43,143 bases of DNA from an uncultured Lachnospiraceae bacterium (GCA_902781215.1 CACZIO010000022.1:1-43143); one strand, 5' to 3'. Numbered from the stretch's first letter, positions 32,604 through 40,928 are shown. Notes: generated by a model from the sequence alone, not told the origin. Translations and numbers: made by a program.

Positions 32604-34031
32604 ATGCCGAAGATCACATTTATGGGCGCCGGCTCCACAGTATTTGCCAAGAATGTACTGGGGGACTGCATGATGACCCCGGCACTCGAGGAGAGCGAGA
32701 TATCGCTCTATGATATCGATCCCGTCCGTCTGCAGGAATCCGCGCAGATGCTGGAGGCGATCAACCGCAACAACGGGTCAAAGGCTTCGATCCGGACCTT
32801 CCTGGGTGCGGAGAACCGCAAAGAGGCCTTCCGCGGCGCGAATTATGTCGTGAATGCCATCCAGGTCGGCGGTTATGATCCCTGCACCATCACGGATTTC
32901 GAAATCCCGAAAAAATACGGCCTTCGCCAGACCATCGCGGACACCCTGGGTGTGGGCGGTGTCTTCCGCGCCCTCCGCACGATCCCGGTCATGCTTGACT
33001 TTGCCCGCGATATGGAGGAGGTCTGCCCGGACGCCTGGTTCCTCAACTACACCAATCCCATGGCCATGCTGACAGGTGCCATGCTGCGCGAGACGGCAGT
33101 CAAGACCGTGGGGCTGTGCCACAGCGTGCAGGTCTGCGCGCCCACCCTCCTCAATGAGCTGGGCATGGGATATGATGACCAGGTCCAGGCAAAGATCGCC
33201 GGCATCAATCACCAGGCCTGGCTCCTGGAATGCACGAGGAACGGCGAGGACCTCTACCCCGAGATCAAGCGCCGCGCCCGCCTCTACAACGCCGGTAAAC
33301 TCGATATCGGCAGCTGGGAGGAGCGCCGTCAGATGCTGACAAACGGCGAGCCCAGACCCGGCGAGTGGGAGGACAGGATGAAGGAGGAGTACGACCTCTA
33401 TCAGAAGACCGGCCGCCACGGCGACATGGTCAGACTTGAGCTCATGCTCCGTTTCGGGTATTATATTACAGAGTCCAGCGAGCACAATGCGGAGTACACA
33501 CCCTACTTTATCAAGGACCGCTATCCGGAGCTGATCGACCGTTTCAACATTCCGCTGGATGAGTATCCGCGCCGCTGCATCCGCCAGATCAAGGACTGGA
33601 AGGAGCGCGGCCATGAACTGACCAAAAATCCCACACTTCAGCATGAGCGCTCCAGAGAATACGCCAGCTACATCATGGAGGCCATGGAGACGGGTAATCC
33701 CACAAAGATCGGCGGCAACGTTCTCAATAAGGGCCTGATCACCAACCTGCCGCAGAATGCCTGCGTCGAGGTCCCCTGCCTGGTGGACCGCAACGGGATC
33801 CAGCCCACTGTGATCGGCGACCTGCCTGAGCAGTGCGCCGCCCTGAACCGCACCAACATCAACGTGCAGCTCATGACCATTGAGGCGGCCAGGACCCGCA
33901 GCAGGGACGCCGTCTATCAGGCAGTCATGCTCGATCCCCACACCTGCGCGGAGCTGTCCATCGACGACATCGTCGCCATGTGCGATGAGCTCTTTGAGGC
34001 CCATAAAGGCTGGATGCCGGAATATCACTGA
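32604..34031 (+). CDS. Glycoside hydrolase family 4 (alpha-glucosidase/alpha-galactosidase)
   Basis: GH4 enzymes hydrolyse alpha- (or 6-phospho-) glycosides by a redox mechanism using NAD and a divalent metal. The 475-residue protein has an N-terminal Rossmann fold (FMGAGSTVFAKN) and the metal-binding CHS motif in GLCHSVQ (C172, H173). NYTNPMAM and INHQAWLLE are further GH4 blocks. The CHS variant is the one of alpha-galactosidase/alpha-glucosidase (MelA/AglA-like) members rather than the 6-phospho group. GGAGG precedes the ATG. It is followed by an uncharacterised gene that may be co-transcribed. Confidence 0.9.
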   Translation: MPKITFMGAGSTVFAKNVLGDCMMTPALEESEISLYDIDPVRLQESAQMLEAINRNNGSKASIRTFLGAENRKEAFRGANYVVNAIQVGGYDPCTITDFEIPKKYGLRQTIADTLGVGGVFRALRTIPVMLDFARDMEEVCPDAWFLNYTNPMAMLTGAMLRETAVKTVGLCHSVQVCAPTLLNELGMGYDDQVQAKIAGINHQAWLLECTRNGEDLYPEIKRRARLYNAGKLDIGSWEERRQMLTNGEPRPGEWEDRMKEEYDLYQKTGRHGDMVRLELMLRFGYYITESSEHNAEYTPYFIKDRYPELIDRFNIPLDEYPRRCIRQIKDWKERGHELTKNPTLQHERSREYASYIMEAMETGNPTKIGGNVLNKGLITNLPQNACVEVPCLVDRNGIQPTVIGDLPEQCAALNRTNINVQLMTIEAARTRSRDAVYQAVMLDPHTCAELSIDDIVAMCDELFEAHKGWMPEYH

Positions 34032-34138
34032 CCGGCGCCGCGGCGGGAAGGTGCGGGCGGGGACGCGTGATGCCGCCGGCTGCGGGTCTGGAAAAATACG
34101 GTCATGACGGGAAAACGCCGCAAAAAACAGGAGGAGAC

Positions 34139-35140
34139 ATGAAAGCGAACGTCAGCAGAGGTTACCTGGAATACAGCGATGAGAGAGGTTCCTACCGGAT
34201 TCCTCTCGGGAGACGTACCAGAAAGTGCCTGGCTGTCCTGGATCGAAGGGAGGGCGAGTACGTCCGCAGCCTGGAGATGGACTTGTTTACGGGTTTTGTC
34301 TACTACTCCGTGGATAACGAGACCAGCGGCGGCCTCTCGTATTACTATGATATGTCCAGCAAGAAGGTCGGGCATTATTTCATCCACCGCTATCTCCGCA
34401 CCGCCAAAAACCATGGCTTCACAGCTTCTCCGCAGGAACTGGAGATTTTTGAAAAGCTCCCCTGTGACAACTGGGTGGAGGAGATGGAAAAGCTCCCCGG
34501 CTGGAAAGACGCCATTGAGAACCGTGTCGAGAACCTCCTTCTGCCGGGACGGGAAGTGGTCCGGATCAGAGGGGACGAATCCGAAACGGATGCAACTGTT
34601 GCAGCAGGTAAAGCGGCAGCCGATGCGGAAGGCGCTGCTGCAGCCTCTGCGGATGATTCCATGATGAAGAAGACGGAGATCGCATCCGTCACCTTCATGG
34701 AGATTCCGGCCGCCTTCCCCAACCTGAAAAGGGAGTTCAGCTTCCACTTCGCTAAGGCGGGGGACAGAACTTTAGTGCAGTACCGGAACGACAATGTGGG
34801 TAACGAGTTTTTCGGAGAAAACGAGGAATTTGACCGCTTCCTCTCTGACAGGGAGAAAGCCTGGATCGAGCGCCTGACAGCCGGCGTCGCAGCAGACCCG
34901 ATGGCGGGAGCGACAGGCACAGCCGCGGGAGAGGCTGCGGACTTCTGTACAGATGAAGAGGCGGACCGGCTCCTCGACCTGCTGGCAGGAGAGGACCTGC
35001 GCATGGAGGAAGTCCGCGTGGAATACAAGGACGGCGGGCAGACCAGCCTGAAGACAGAGACGCAGGAGCAGAAGAGAAGGGCGCAGATCCTCAAGGCCGC
35101 CCTGCGCGGGCTGATGCGGCGGGAGGTCGAGCTGGTGTAA
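34139..35140 (+). CDS. Uncharacterised protein
   Basis: A 333-residue protein I do not recognise. It is cytosolic by appearance, with no signal or membrane segment. The N-terminal 140 residues are a mixed, aromatic-rich segment (YLEYSDERGSYRIPLG, FTGFVYYSVDNETSGGLSYYYD). An Ala/Asp-rich low-complexity insert (about residues 165-188, VAAGKAAADAEGAAAAS) follows, then a second mixed segment and a charged C-terminus with helices. The ATG at 34139 is set by AGGAGG; a longer frame exists but has no site. It lies 107 bases after the GH4 gene on the same strand and is followed by a shared terminator. Confidence 0.75.
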   Translation: MKANVSRGYLEYSDERGSYRIPLGRRTRKCLAVLDRREGEYVRSLEMDLFTGFVYYSVDNETSGGLSYYYDMSSKKVGHYFIHRYLRTAKNHGFTASPQELEIFEKLPCDNWVEEMEKLPGWKDAIENRVENLLLPGREVVRIRGDESETDATVAAGKAAADAEGAAAASADDSMMKKTEIASVTFMEIPAAFPNLKREFSFHFAKAGDRTLVQYRNDNVGNEFFGENEEFDRFLSDREKAWIERLTAGVAADPMAGATGTAAGEAADFCTDEEADRLLDLLAGEDLRMEEVRVEYKDGGQTSLKTETQEQKRRAQILKAALRGLMRREVELV

Positions 35141-35264
35141 AAGACCGGCGGGATGATGCCGTAATCAAGTCCACGACCTGGTCCGCTGCCTGAAAAGACC
35201 AGTCTGCAGAGGACGTCCGATCGTTTATTGATGAGAAAACGTCAGAAAAGATGAAACAAAGAAA

Positions 35265-35312
35265 GATCCCGGCGGGAAGAGGCTATGTCATCTCTTTCTG
35301 CCGGGATCTTTT
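35265..35312. terminator. Intrinsic terminator between convergent genes
   Basis: GATCCCGGCGGGAAGAG pairs with CTCTTTCTGCCGGGATC (G-U pairs included) around a 10-base loop, followed by TTTTA on the plus strand. The minus strand has a shorter T-run, so it may also serve the HIT gene. Confidence 0.8.
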
Positions 35313-35373
35313 ATCTCATTTATAGGAAGTTGTGATCTCTGATCAATCAGACAGCTGCTGTTCAACAGCGGGA

Positions 35374-35796
35374 TCAGATGCCCAGTTCTTTCTTCAGGGC
35401 TTCGATCATCTCCGCATATTCCTCATCCTTGAGCAGGACGGGCTCGGGATTGGTGATGGCAAAGCTGCCGCCGAACTCAAAGCCGCCCTCATACTTGGGG
35501 ACGATATGGAAGTGGAGGTGAGGGTTGGTATCGCCGAAGGAGCCGAGGTTGATCTTTGTGCAGCCCCAGAGCTTCTTGATGGCGCCGGAAGCTTTCGCCA
35601 GATCCTCACAGAAGTCGTTTCTCTCCTGAGGATCGCACTCGCAGAGTTCCTTTTTGTGGTTCTTAAGTGCCAGCGCGCAGCGGCCTTTGTGTGCCTGATC
35701 CTTGAACAGATACAGGACGCCGGCCTTCATATCGCCGACCTTGAACATGATCCCCTCGCGGCCTTCGTGGTGTTCATCACAGTAAAAGCATCCCAT
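35374..35796 (-). CDS. HIT family protein
   Basis: A histidine-triad nucleotide-binding protein, usually a nucleoside phosphoramidase or dinucleoside polyphosphate hydrolase. The triad HLHFHIVP (H93, H95, H97) is complete near the C-terminal half of the 140-residue protein. An N-terminal CFYC motif (C3, C6) with a nearby His pair recalls the zinc-binding ends seen in some family members. AGGAGG precedes the ATG. It is a single gene convergent with the unknown protein gene. Confidence 0.9.
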   Translation of the reverse strand: MGCFYCDEHHEGREGIMFKVGDMKAGVLYLFKDQAHKGRCALALKNHKKELCECDPQERNDFCEDLAKASGAIKKLWGCTKINLGSFGDTNPHLHFHIVPKYEGGFEFGGSFAITNPEPVLLKDEEYAEMIEALKKELGI

Positions 35797-36130
35797 TGTA
35801 AGTACCTCCTGTTTTTTCTCTGTTTTTCATTTGCCCCGGAACCGCAGCGCAGTAGAATGACCTGACGGATCTGTCTGCGGCTTCGCCTTGTCCGGGGACT
35901 GTCCGTCAGCCTCCGGAGGACAGTCAAACTGTCCAGAAGTTATTATATAGCAGACGGACGCGGAATGCTACAAAGACTTGTTGAAGAGAAGCAAAAGAAA
36001 ATAGTCCCTTTTGACAAGTTCGCGCCATCAGGAGGGGGAACGGCATGGAACTGAACCATTTCTCAACCGTTTCCACGGTCTGATTTACGCAAAACCGCAT
36101 GTAGAGCCGTCGATATTTTGATATAATAAG
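35797..36130. other. Intergenic region HIT / hairpin array 4
   Basis: No gene. A small hairpin GACTGTCC...GGACAGTC lies at about 35898-35928. Near the right end TGATATAAT (36119-36127) is an extended -10 box pointing to the plus strand, about seven bases before the start of hairpin array 4. Confidence 0.5.
36119..36127 (+). promoter_or_regulatory. Extended -10 promoter element before array 4
   Basis: TG-A-TATAAT is a perfect extended -10 motif. Transcription would begin around 36133, inside the foot of the first array hairpin (36131), making the array the 5' leader of the SH3-protein mRNA. No good -35 box is seen, which extended -10 promoters often lack. Confidence 0.5.
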
Positions 36131-36265
36131 AGTGAAAAAAATGCTCGATAGCATTTTTTTCACTCCGGTGCCTGTGCCGCGGGCCCAGGCACCTGTGATC
36201 GCATCGGAGAAACCCGTCCCGGGCTTTCTCCTCGCGTGTCTCAGCGCAGGAGCGCTTCGACATGT
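36131..36265. repeat. Intergenic multi-hairpin array, locus 4
   Basis: AGTGAAAAAAATGCT-CGAT-AGCATTTTTTTCACT (36131-36164, 15-bp stem) is followed by GGTGCCTG...CAGGCACC (about 36167-36193), TGATCGCATC, GGAGAAACCC...GGGCTTTCTCC (about 36206-36231) and AGCGC-AGGA-GCGCT (about 36243-36256). The first two modules match the end of locus 3, and the last three match the end of locus 1 and module 4 of locus 2. The array forms the leader of the next gene. Confidence 0.85.
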
Positions 36266-36332
36266 ATGTAAAAGTGTAATACAGCCATATTTAAAGGGCG
36301 TTCTGCCTGCAGTTTTTTCGGGAGGTGTATTG

Positions 36333-37307
36333 ATGAAAGCGAATGCATCCGCAAAGAGAAAAATCCGGCTCTACAGTATCGTCTTTTTGATCGCTGCCAT
36401 GCTGTTCGCGGGCAGTTACCGCTTCACGGCGCGCCAGCCCGCCTTTGCATGGAGCCCGGTGCTGTCGACCTATACCGTGAAGGTGGAAAAGGGCTATCTG
36501 GCGCTCCGCAGGAAGCCCTCCGGGGAGGACAGCAATATCATGGCGGAGCTGTATACGGGAGAGACTGTCGTCGCCTGCCCCATCCCTTCCGAGAAGGACG
36601 GCTACAGGTTCGTTTATTCCCCCAAGGTACACAAGGTAGGCTATGTCAACGGCAATTACCTTGTCTACAAGGGAACCTACGATGAGAGCAATCTCATGTA
36701 TGCGAAGGTCAGTAAGAATTATCTGGCGCTGCGCAGCGGTAAGGAGACGAAAGTTGAAAACGAGACCGGCAAGCTCTATACGGGAGATCCCGTGGTCGTC
36801 CTGGACAGGAGCGATTCCACCTTCTGGATGGTCTATGCGCCCGAATTATCGAAGGCGGGATATGTGAATAGAAACTACCTGGTCAGTGCCGGTGTGTCCA
36901 CCAGCAGCTCCGGCGTTGAACCTGATTTCCCGATGGCCTTCCCGCCGGGCAGCTACTGCGATTACAAATGGGACAGTGATGCAACTGATCTCCTCAATTT
37001 CCGGATGGAGGTCACCAATTATTCGAATTCCAAAACGATCACAGCCTTTGAGGTGGTCTATTACGGAACGGATGTCTGGGGTGAATGGCTCAATGGCGAG
37101 GATCATTTCTATGCCATTACGACAGAGAAGACGGTCAGGCCGGGTGAGACGGTGACGACGGACTACATGCCCATCAATGGCAGGTCAAGACTGGACAGGA
37201 TCTACGCCGTCATACGAAAAGTCAGATACTCGGACGGGACGGTTGAGCAGGACTATTCGATCGATGAAAACAGCTTCTACTACTGGGATATTGATATTGA
37301 GCAGTAA
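36333..37307 (+). CDS. Secreted SH3-repeat protein with C-terminal DUF5780-like domain
   Basis: A 324-residue exported protein with a signal or signal-anchor (KRKIRLYSIVFLIAAMLFAGSYRF). Two bacterial SH3-like repeats follow: YTVKVEKGYLALRRKPS...GYVNGNYLV (about residues 42-110) and YAKVSKNYLALRSG...GYVNRNYLV (about 118-180). The rest is a beta-rich domain around VTNYSNSKTITAFEVVYYGTD that looks like DUF5780/FxLYD-type modules. SH3 repeats of this kind usually bind cell wall peptides. The ATG at 36333 uses GGGAGG; the upstream frame through the hairpin array is not coding. Expression is expected to run through array 4. Confidence 0.8.
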   Translation: MKANASAKRKIRLYSIVFLIAAMLFAGSYRFTARQPAFAWSPVLSTYTVKVEKGYLALRRKPSGEDSNIMAELYTGETVVACPIPSEKDGYRFVYSPKVHKVGYVNGNYLVYKGTYDESNLMYAKVSKNYLALRSGKETKVENETGKLYTGDPVVVLDRSDSTFWMVYAPELSKAGYVNRNYLVSAGVSTSSSGVEPDFPMAFPPGSYCDYKWDSDATDLLNFRMEVTNYSNSKTITAFEVVYYGTDVWGEWLNGEDHFYAITTEKTVRPGETVTTDYMPINGRSRLDRIYAVIRKVRYSDGTVEQDYSIDENSFYYWDIDIEQ

Positions 37308-37439
37308 ACACCTGCGGACCATGACACGCGAATCATGCAGACGAACGGATGAATACAATGAAGCGTCACATGACGGTTACCACACGTCTGCTGACTGTTG
37401 AGTAGTCGGGCGCATGTGGCGGCTTTCTTTCAAAAACCG

Positions 37440-37483
37440 AACACCGGCCGGAAGGGCATATAGCCCGACCGGCCGGTGTTTAT
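37440..37483. terminator. Bidirectional terminator-like hairpin
   Basis: AACACCGGCCGG pairs with CCGGCCGGTGTT, with an inner GGGC/GCCC stem. TTTAT follows on the plus strand and a T-rich stretch (complement of CAAAAAC) on the minus strand. It sits between convergent genes. Confidence 0.75.
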
Positions 37484-37485
37484 CC

Positions 37486-37513
37486 GGGGTGAATTTATTG
37501 GGGTGAATTTATT
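37486..37513. repeat. Two 14-base tandem repeats
   Basis: GGGGTGAATTTATT occurs twice head to tail, just past the terminator hairpin between the convergent genes. It looks like a recent slippage product and has no evident role. Confidence 0.8.
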
Positions 37514-37560
37514 CAATACTGCTTTTCAGTGACATTTTGCGGACGATTCCGGAGGGATCC

Positions 37561-39390
37561 TCAGCGCTCCAGGTCAGTTGCCTGGAAATACCGCACAGCG
37601 CGGTCGAGGGCCTTGATCGTGTCCTCACCTTTGTCCTTGATATATTTGGCGGTATAGGCCACGGTGTGCTTGCCGGAGGAATCATAGAGCCTCACCTGTT
37701 CGATCGTATAGTCGCCGAGCTTGTACTGGTAGACGCCTGCGGGGAGCTTTTTGCCTCCGATGGAGTACTCCTTTTCCTCTTCATAGCTGATCAGGTCATC
37801 CCCGTATTTTTTCTGCATATAAGGGGTGTACTGCTCGTTGATGTATTCGAAGGGCTCCGCGATCAGGTCTTCGCCCTGGTAGACGATCACATAGGGAATG
37901 CTGTCCTTGACATCCGTATAGATGGTGATGCCGGTGCCGACCTGGTAGTCCCAGGCATAGGATTTGTCGGCCTTGATGCTGAAGCCCTGCTGGGGGCAGT
38001 CGATATCCTGCAGATCAGCAAGCCTTTCCGCGTCATAGTTTCTCTCAGTAGAGGTTTCTGTTTCTCCTTCTCCGACAGCTTCCGCTTCATCCTTCTGACC
38101 GGAACTGGCGGCATCCTGGTCGGAGGAAGCAGAAGAATCTTTTTCCGTAGAGCCAGCGGTGTCTTTCTCAGAGGAAGCAGTGATATTGGAGACCGAGAGG
38201 GCGCCCGGATCCAGGATCAGGTCACCGGAGATGTTGGCGAGCTCCGCGATCTGCTCCGCCTCTTTCTTCAGGGCATCCTCGTAGTCGCTGCTCTTTTTGT
38301 CCAGGACATCCATGGTCCCGATGATCTTGTGGGTGCCGTCCTTCGTCCAGGTCCCCAGGATCGTGGTGTCGGGGGCAAATTCATCACTCTCGACCGTGTA
38401 GTAAGCGTTCTGGTCCTCATCCGGTCCGTAGACAAAATAGATCCTGTAGCAGAGAGTCGCCGCATCGGGCTCGGGAAGCTCGATCTGGACCAGCTCCATG
38501 GTCTTGTTGTCCGTGTACCAGTGGGTGATATAATCCTTTTCCGCATAGAAGGGCTCCGCCTCGTTTTCCTTGCAGACCAGTTCCCAGAGGTAATAGAGAC
38601 CCTGCTTATAGATGCCGGCCAGGAGCGATTCAGGCCTGTCATAGAAATACTGGGGAAGCATCTTGTGCTCAAAGAAATAACGGACGTCCTGTGCTTTCCA
38701 GGCGCTGTCCGCGCCGGCCTTCCCGGCATTTTCGGCCGCGTCTTCGGGCGTCACCGCATCCGTGCCCGACAGGCCGGTGGTCATCCCGGCGGAAGCTGCA
38801 TCCTCCACCGTCTCTATCCTGGGGGCTTCAGTGGCGGTTCCTTCTTCCTTCTGTTTCGAATCGCCCGAGGCGTCGTCTTTGGAATCGTCTGATGACTCTG
38901 AGCCGCTGCTGCGGTCGCCGTAGAATTTCACGTTTTTGACGACGTAGTCGATCTGGCCGGCCATCTTGTCGTACTCCTCGCGGATGTCCGGCTCATTGTA
39001 GGCGGGATAGTCCGTGGGGAGGCGGAGATAGTAATTCATCGCCGATTCCTCACAAAAACCCAGGTACTCGAATTTGGGCAGCTGCGAAAAGCTCTGGTTG
39101 ACGCTGGCGCCGACCTGGAAGAGAAAACCACCGTTTTGAATGCCTTCCTCCAGGTACTTCTCATGACTGGATTTCTGATAGAAGGAGACACCGTTGTCCA
39201 GCTGCTCTGTCATGATCTTCCCGCGCCACTCGCCGGGAAGCTGCAGGGACATCTCCTGGAAGTAGTAGATCAGGTCTCCGTTTTCCAGAATGTCGTCCGT
39301 GAAGTCAAAGAATGAACCAGTTGTGGATGTCGCATACACTGGTGAGATGAGAAGCACCAGTGCGATCAGCAACGCTAAAAACCTTTTCAT
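37561..39390 (-). CDS. Large secreted protein of unknown function
   Basis: A 609-residue protein with a clear signal peptide (MKRFLALLIALVLLISPVYA, cleavage near residue 20). It has a first domain with LPGEWRGK and SFSQLPKFEYLGFCEES, a second low-complexity acidic region (about 155-190, GSESSDDSKDDASGDS), a middle domain, another Ser/Glu/Asp-rich linker (about 405-450), and a C-terminal domain around YAWDYQVGTGITIYTDV. I do not recognise a family; similar exported proteins of unknown function are common in gut Clostridia, as far as I know. The ATG at 39390 uses AGGAGG. Its function is open. Confidence 0.8.
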   Translation of the reverse strand: MKRFLALLIALVLLISPVYATSTTGSFFDFTDDILENGDLIYYFQEMSLQLPGEWRGKIMTEQLDNGVSFYQKSSHEKYLEEGIQNGGFLFQVGASVNQSFSQLPKFEYLGFCEESAMNYYLRLPTDYPAYNEPDIREEYDKMAGQIDYVVKNVKFYGDRSSGSESSDDSKDDASGDSKQKEEGTATEAPRIETVEDAASAGMTTGLSGTDAVTPEDAAENAGKAGADSAWKAQDVRYFFEHKMLPQYFYDRPESLLAGIYKQGLYYLWELVCKENEAEPFYAEKDYITHWYTDNKTMELVQIELPEPDAATLCYRIYFVYGPDEDQNAYYTVESDEFAPDTTILGTWTKDGTHKIIGTMDVLDKKSSDYEDALKKEAEQIAELANISGDLILDPGALSVSNITASSEKDTAGSTEKDSSASSDQDAASSGQKDEAEAVGEGETETSTERNYDAERLADLQDIDCPQQGFSIKADKSYAWDYQVGTGITIYTDVKDSIPYVIVYQGEDLIAEPFEYINEQYTPYMQKKYGDDLISYEEEKEYSIGGKKLPAGVYQYKLGDYTIEQVRLYDSSGKHTVAYTAKYIKDKGEDTIKALDRAVRYFQATDLER

Positions 39391-39601
39391 AGAAACACCT
39401 CCTCTCAAAGACCTGCAGACAGTCAGCTATCCCTGTTATTATACAATAAATCAGTAAAAGACTGACAAAAAACAGAGAATAAGGAAGTATAGGAATAGTA
39501 TAGGCAGGGCCTGGTGGCTCTTCCCGGGTTAAAAGAATACAGGTATATGTATACAGGTAATCGAAAGGTTTCCGCGAATTTTAAAAGGTTTGGTGAATCA
39601 C
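39391..39601. other. Divergent spacer, secreted protein / XRE regulator
   Basis: No gene. It lies between two divergent transcription units and is AT-rich. I see no further structured element apart from the promoter that follows at 39602. Confidence 0.4.
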
Positions 39602-39629
39602 TTGACAAATTTTCGGAGAGTAGTATAAT
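39602..39629 (+). promoter_or_regulatory. Strong sigma-70 promoter for the XRE regulator
   Basis: Perfect TTGACA (39602-39607) and TATAAT (39624-39629), 16 bases apart. The transcript would have a leader of about 125 bases before the start codon at 39764. Confidence 0.85.
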
Positions 39630-39722
39630 TCACGTAAATGGATGGTGCCTTGCAAATAAGAGAAGGTTCATCCGGCGTAATATGACGGAATGCAGAAGGG
39701 AAGTGCAGAACGGGCAAATTTG

Positions 39723-39736
39723 GTACAGATCTGTAC
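39723..39736 (+). promoter_or_regulatory. Palindrome, possible operator in the XRE leader
   Basis: GTACAGATCTGTAC is a perfect 14-base palindrome, flanked by G and A on each side, 27 bases before the start codon of the XRE gene. Its shape suits a homodimeric helix-turn-helix protein acting on its own leader, downstream of the promoter. This is inference. Confidence 0.5.
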
Positions 39737-39763
39737 AGACTGCAGCGAACAGGGAGGGTAACA

Positions 39764-40114
39764 ATGACAATCAGCGAACGGATTTTTGAGAGGCTTGTGG
39801 AACTCCACATGACCCAGAAACAGTTTTCCGAGGAGACCGGAATCCTGCAGAGCACCATCAGTGAATGGAAGAAGAAAAAGACCAATCCCACGTCCGAGAA
39901 GATCATGGTCATCTGCAAGGTTCTGGATGTGACACCGGAATGGCTTCTGTCCGGCATTGAGAAGAACGGATCCCGCAAGAGCCGCGCGGACTGGTATGTC
40001 GTCGGCAAGAAAACAGAGCTTGGACACCTGATCAACGCTTACAATAACATGGGCAAGGACCGCAGGAACCGTCTCATGGGCTATGTCGAGGCCATCGAGT
40101 CACTGGATGACTGA
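39764..40114 (+). CDS. XRE/HTH-family transcriptional regulator
   Basis: A 116-residue DNA-binding protein with a helix-turn-helix in the first 60 residues (RLVELHMTQKQFSEETGILQSTISEWKKKK), followed by the usual EKIMVICKVLDVTPEWLLSG. The C-terminal half is a short charged region (RNRLMGYVEAIESL) that may mediate dimerisation. GGGAGG lies upstream of the ATG. The strong promoter and palindrome in front suggest autoregulation. Target genes are unknown, though the reverse rubrerythrin gene follows directly. Confidence 0.9.
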   Translation: MTISERIFERLVELHMTQKQFSEETGILQSTISEWKKKKTNPTSEKIMVICKVLDVTPEWLLSGIEKNGSRKSRADWYVVGKKTELGHLINAYNNMGKDRRNRLMGYVEAIESLDD

Positions 40115-40180
40115 TTCGATGTTTGTCCGGTGCGGTCAACGCGATGTTCCTGAACGACTGCACTCTTCATATTAGATCAG

Positions 40181-40212
40181 CAAGGGGTGACGGTCACGGA
40201 CCGTCACCCTTG
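40181..40212 (+). repeat. Hairpin between XRE and rubrerythrin genes
   Basis: CAAGGGGTGACGGT pairs with ACCGTCACCCTTG (one bulged G) around CACGG. There is no U-tract, so it is a processing or leader hairpin or a weak terminator, placed 36 bases before the next start codon. Confidence 0.55.
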
Positions 40213-40248
40213 TCAGATATTCACCATTATAAATCAGGAGGAAAACAG

Positions 40249-40821
40249 ATGAAGTACAAATGCAGTGTTTGCGGTCACGTCTACGATGAGGAGAAGGAAG
40301 GCGTAAAGTTTGCGGATCTTCCCGAGGATTGGAAATGTCCGATCTGCAAGCAGCCCAAATCCAAATTCGAGCCCGTTGATGAGACCGCTGAGCTGACCTG
40401 GGCTTCCGAGCACAAGATCGGCATTGCCTCTGACCTTGACGAAGAGATGAAGGATTTCCTTCGCGCTGAGTTTGCCGGCGAATGTTCCGAGGTCGGCATG
40501 TACCTGGCTATGTCCAGAGCAGCCATCCGCCAGGGTTATCCCGAAGTCGGTGCCTTCTACCGCCAGGCAGCCTTTGAAGAGGCTGACCACGCTTCCCGCT
40601 ATGCCGAAATGCTGGGTGAAGTGGTCTTTGCATCCACCAATGGGAACCTTGAGGCACGCGTCGCAGCTGAGAACGGCGCCTGCGCAGGCAAGACCGCCTT
40701 TGCCAAGAAGTGCAAGGAAATGGGTCTGGACGCCCTTCATGACAGCATCCACGAGATGGCTCGCGACGAGGCGAGACACGGCCAGGGCTTCAAGGGCCTC
40801 CTGGACAGATATTTCAAGTGA
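40249..40821 (+). CDS. Reverse rubrerythrin (N-terminal rubredoxin plus ferritin-like diiron domain)
   Basis: An anaerobic peroxide/oxygen defence enzyme. Unlike classical rubrerythrin, the rubredoxin domain is at the N-terminus: CSVCG (C5, C8) and CPICK (C30, C33). The remaining 150 residues are a ferritin-like four-helix bundle with diiron ligand motifs (AEFAGECSEVG, EEADHASR, EMARDEARH). The 190-residue length is typical. The ATG at 40249 uses AGGAGG. It follows the XRE regulator, with a hairpin between, and is ended by a terminator. Confidence 0.93.
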   Translation: MKYKCSVCGHVYDEEKEGVKFADLPEDWKCPICKQPKSKFEPVDETAELTWASEHKIGIASDLDEEMKDFLRAEFAGECSEVGMYLAMSRAAIRQGYPEVGAFYRQAAFEEADHASRYAEMLGEVVFASTNGNLEARVAAENGACAGKTAFAKKCKEMGLDALHDSIHEMARDEARHGQGFKGLLDRYFK

Positions 40822-40889
40822 TCCCTGGCCGGCAGCGGGGCTTACCCGGGACCTTGATTCTATGATTTGAATATGATTTGAAAGAAGAT

Positions 40890-40928
40890 CGGACGAAACA
40901 GGTTAACAGCTGTTTCGTCCGGTTTTTT
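40890..40928 (+). terminator. Intrinsic terminator after reverse rubrerythrin
   Basis: CGGACGAAACAG pairs perfectly with CTGTTTCGTCCG, followed by GTTTTTT. Confidence 0.9.

Noticed and set aside
37537-38892. A 451-codon plus-strand frame opposite the secreted protein gene
   Set aside because: The minus strand has a signal peptide, ribosome binding site and plausible domains; the plus frame has none of these.
39514-39789. A 91-codon frame across the XRE promoter
   Set aside because: It spans the promoter and leader, lacks a ribosome binding site and has composition unlike protein.
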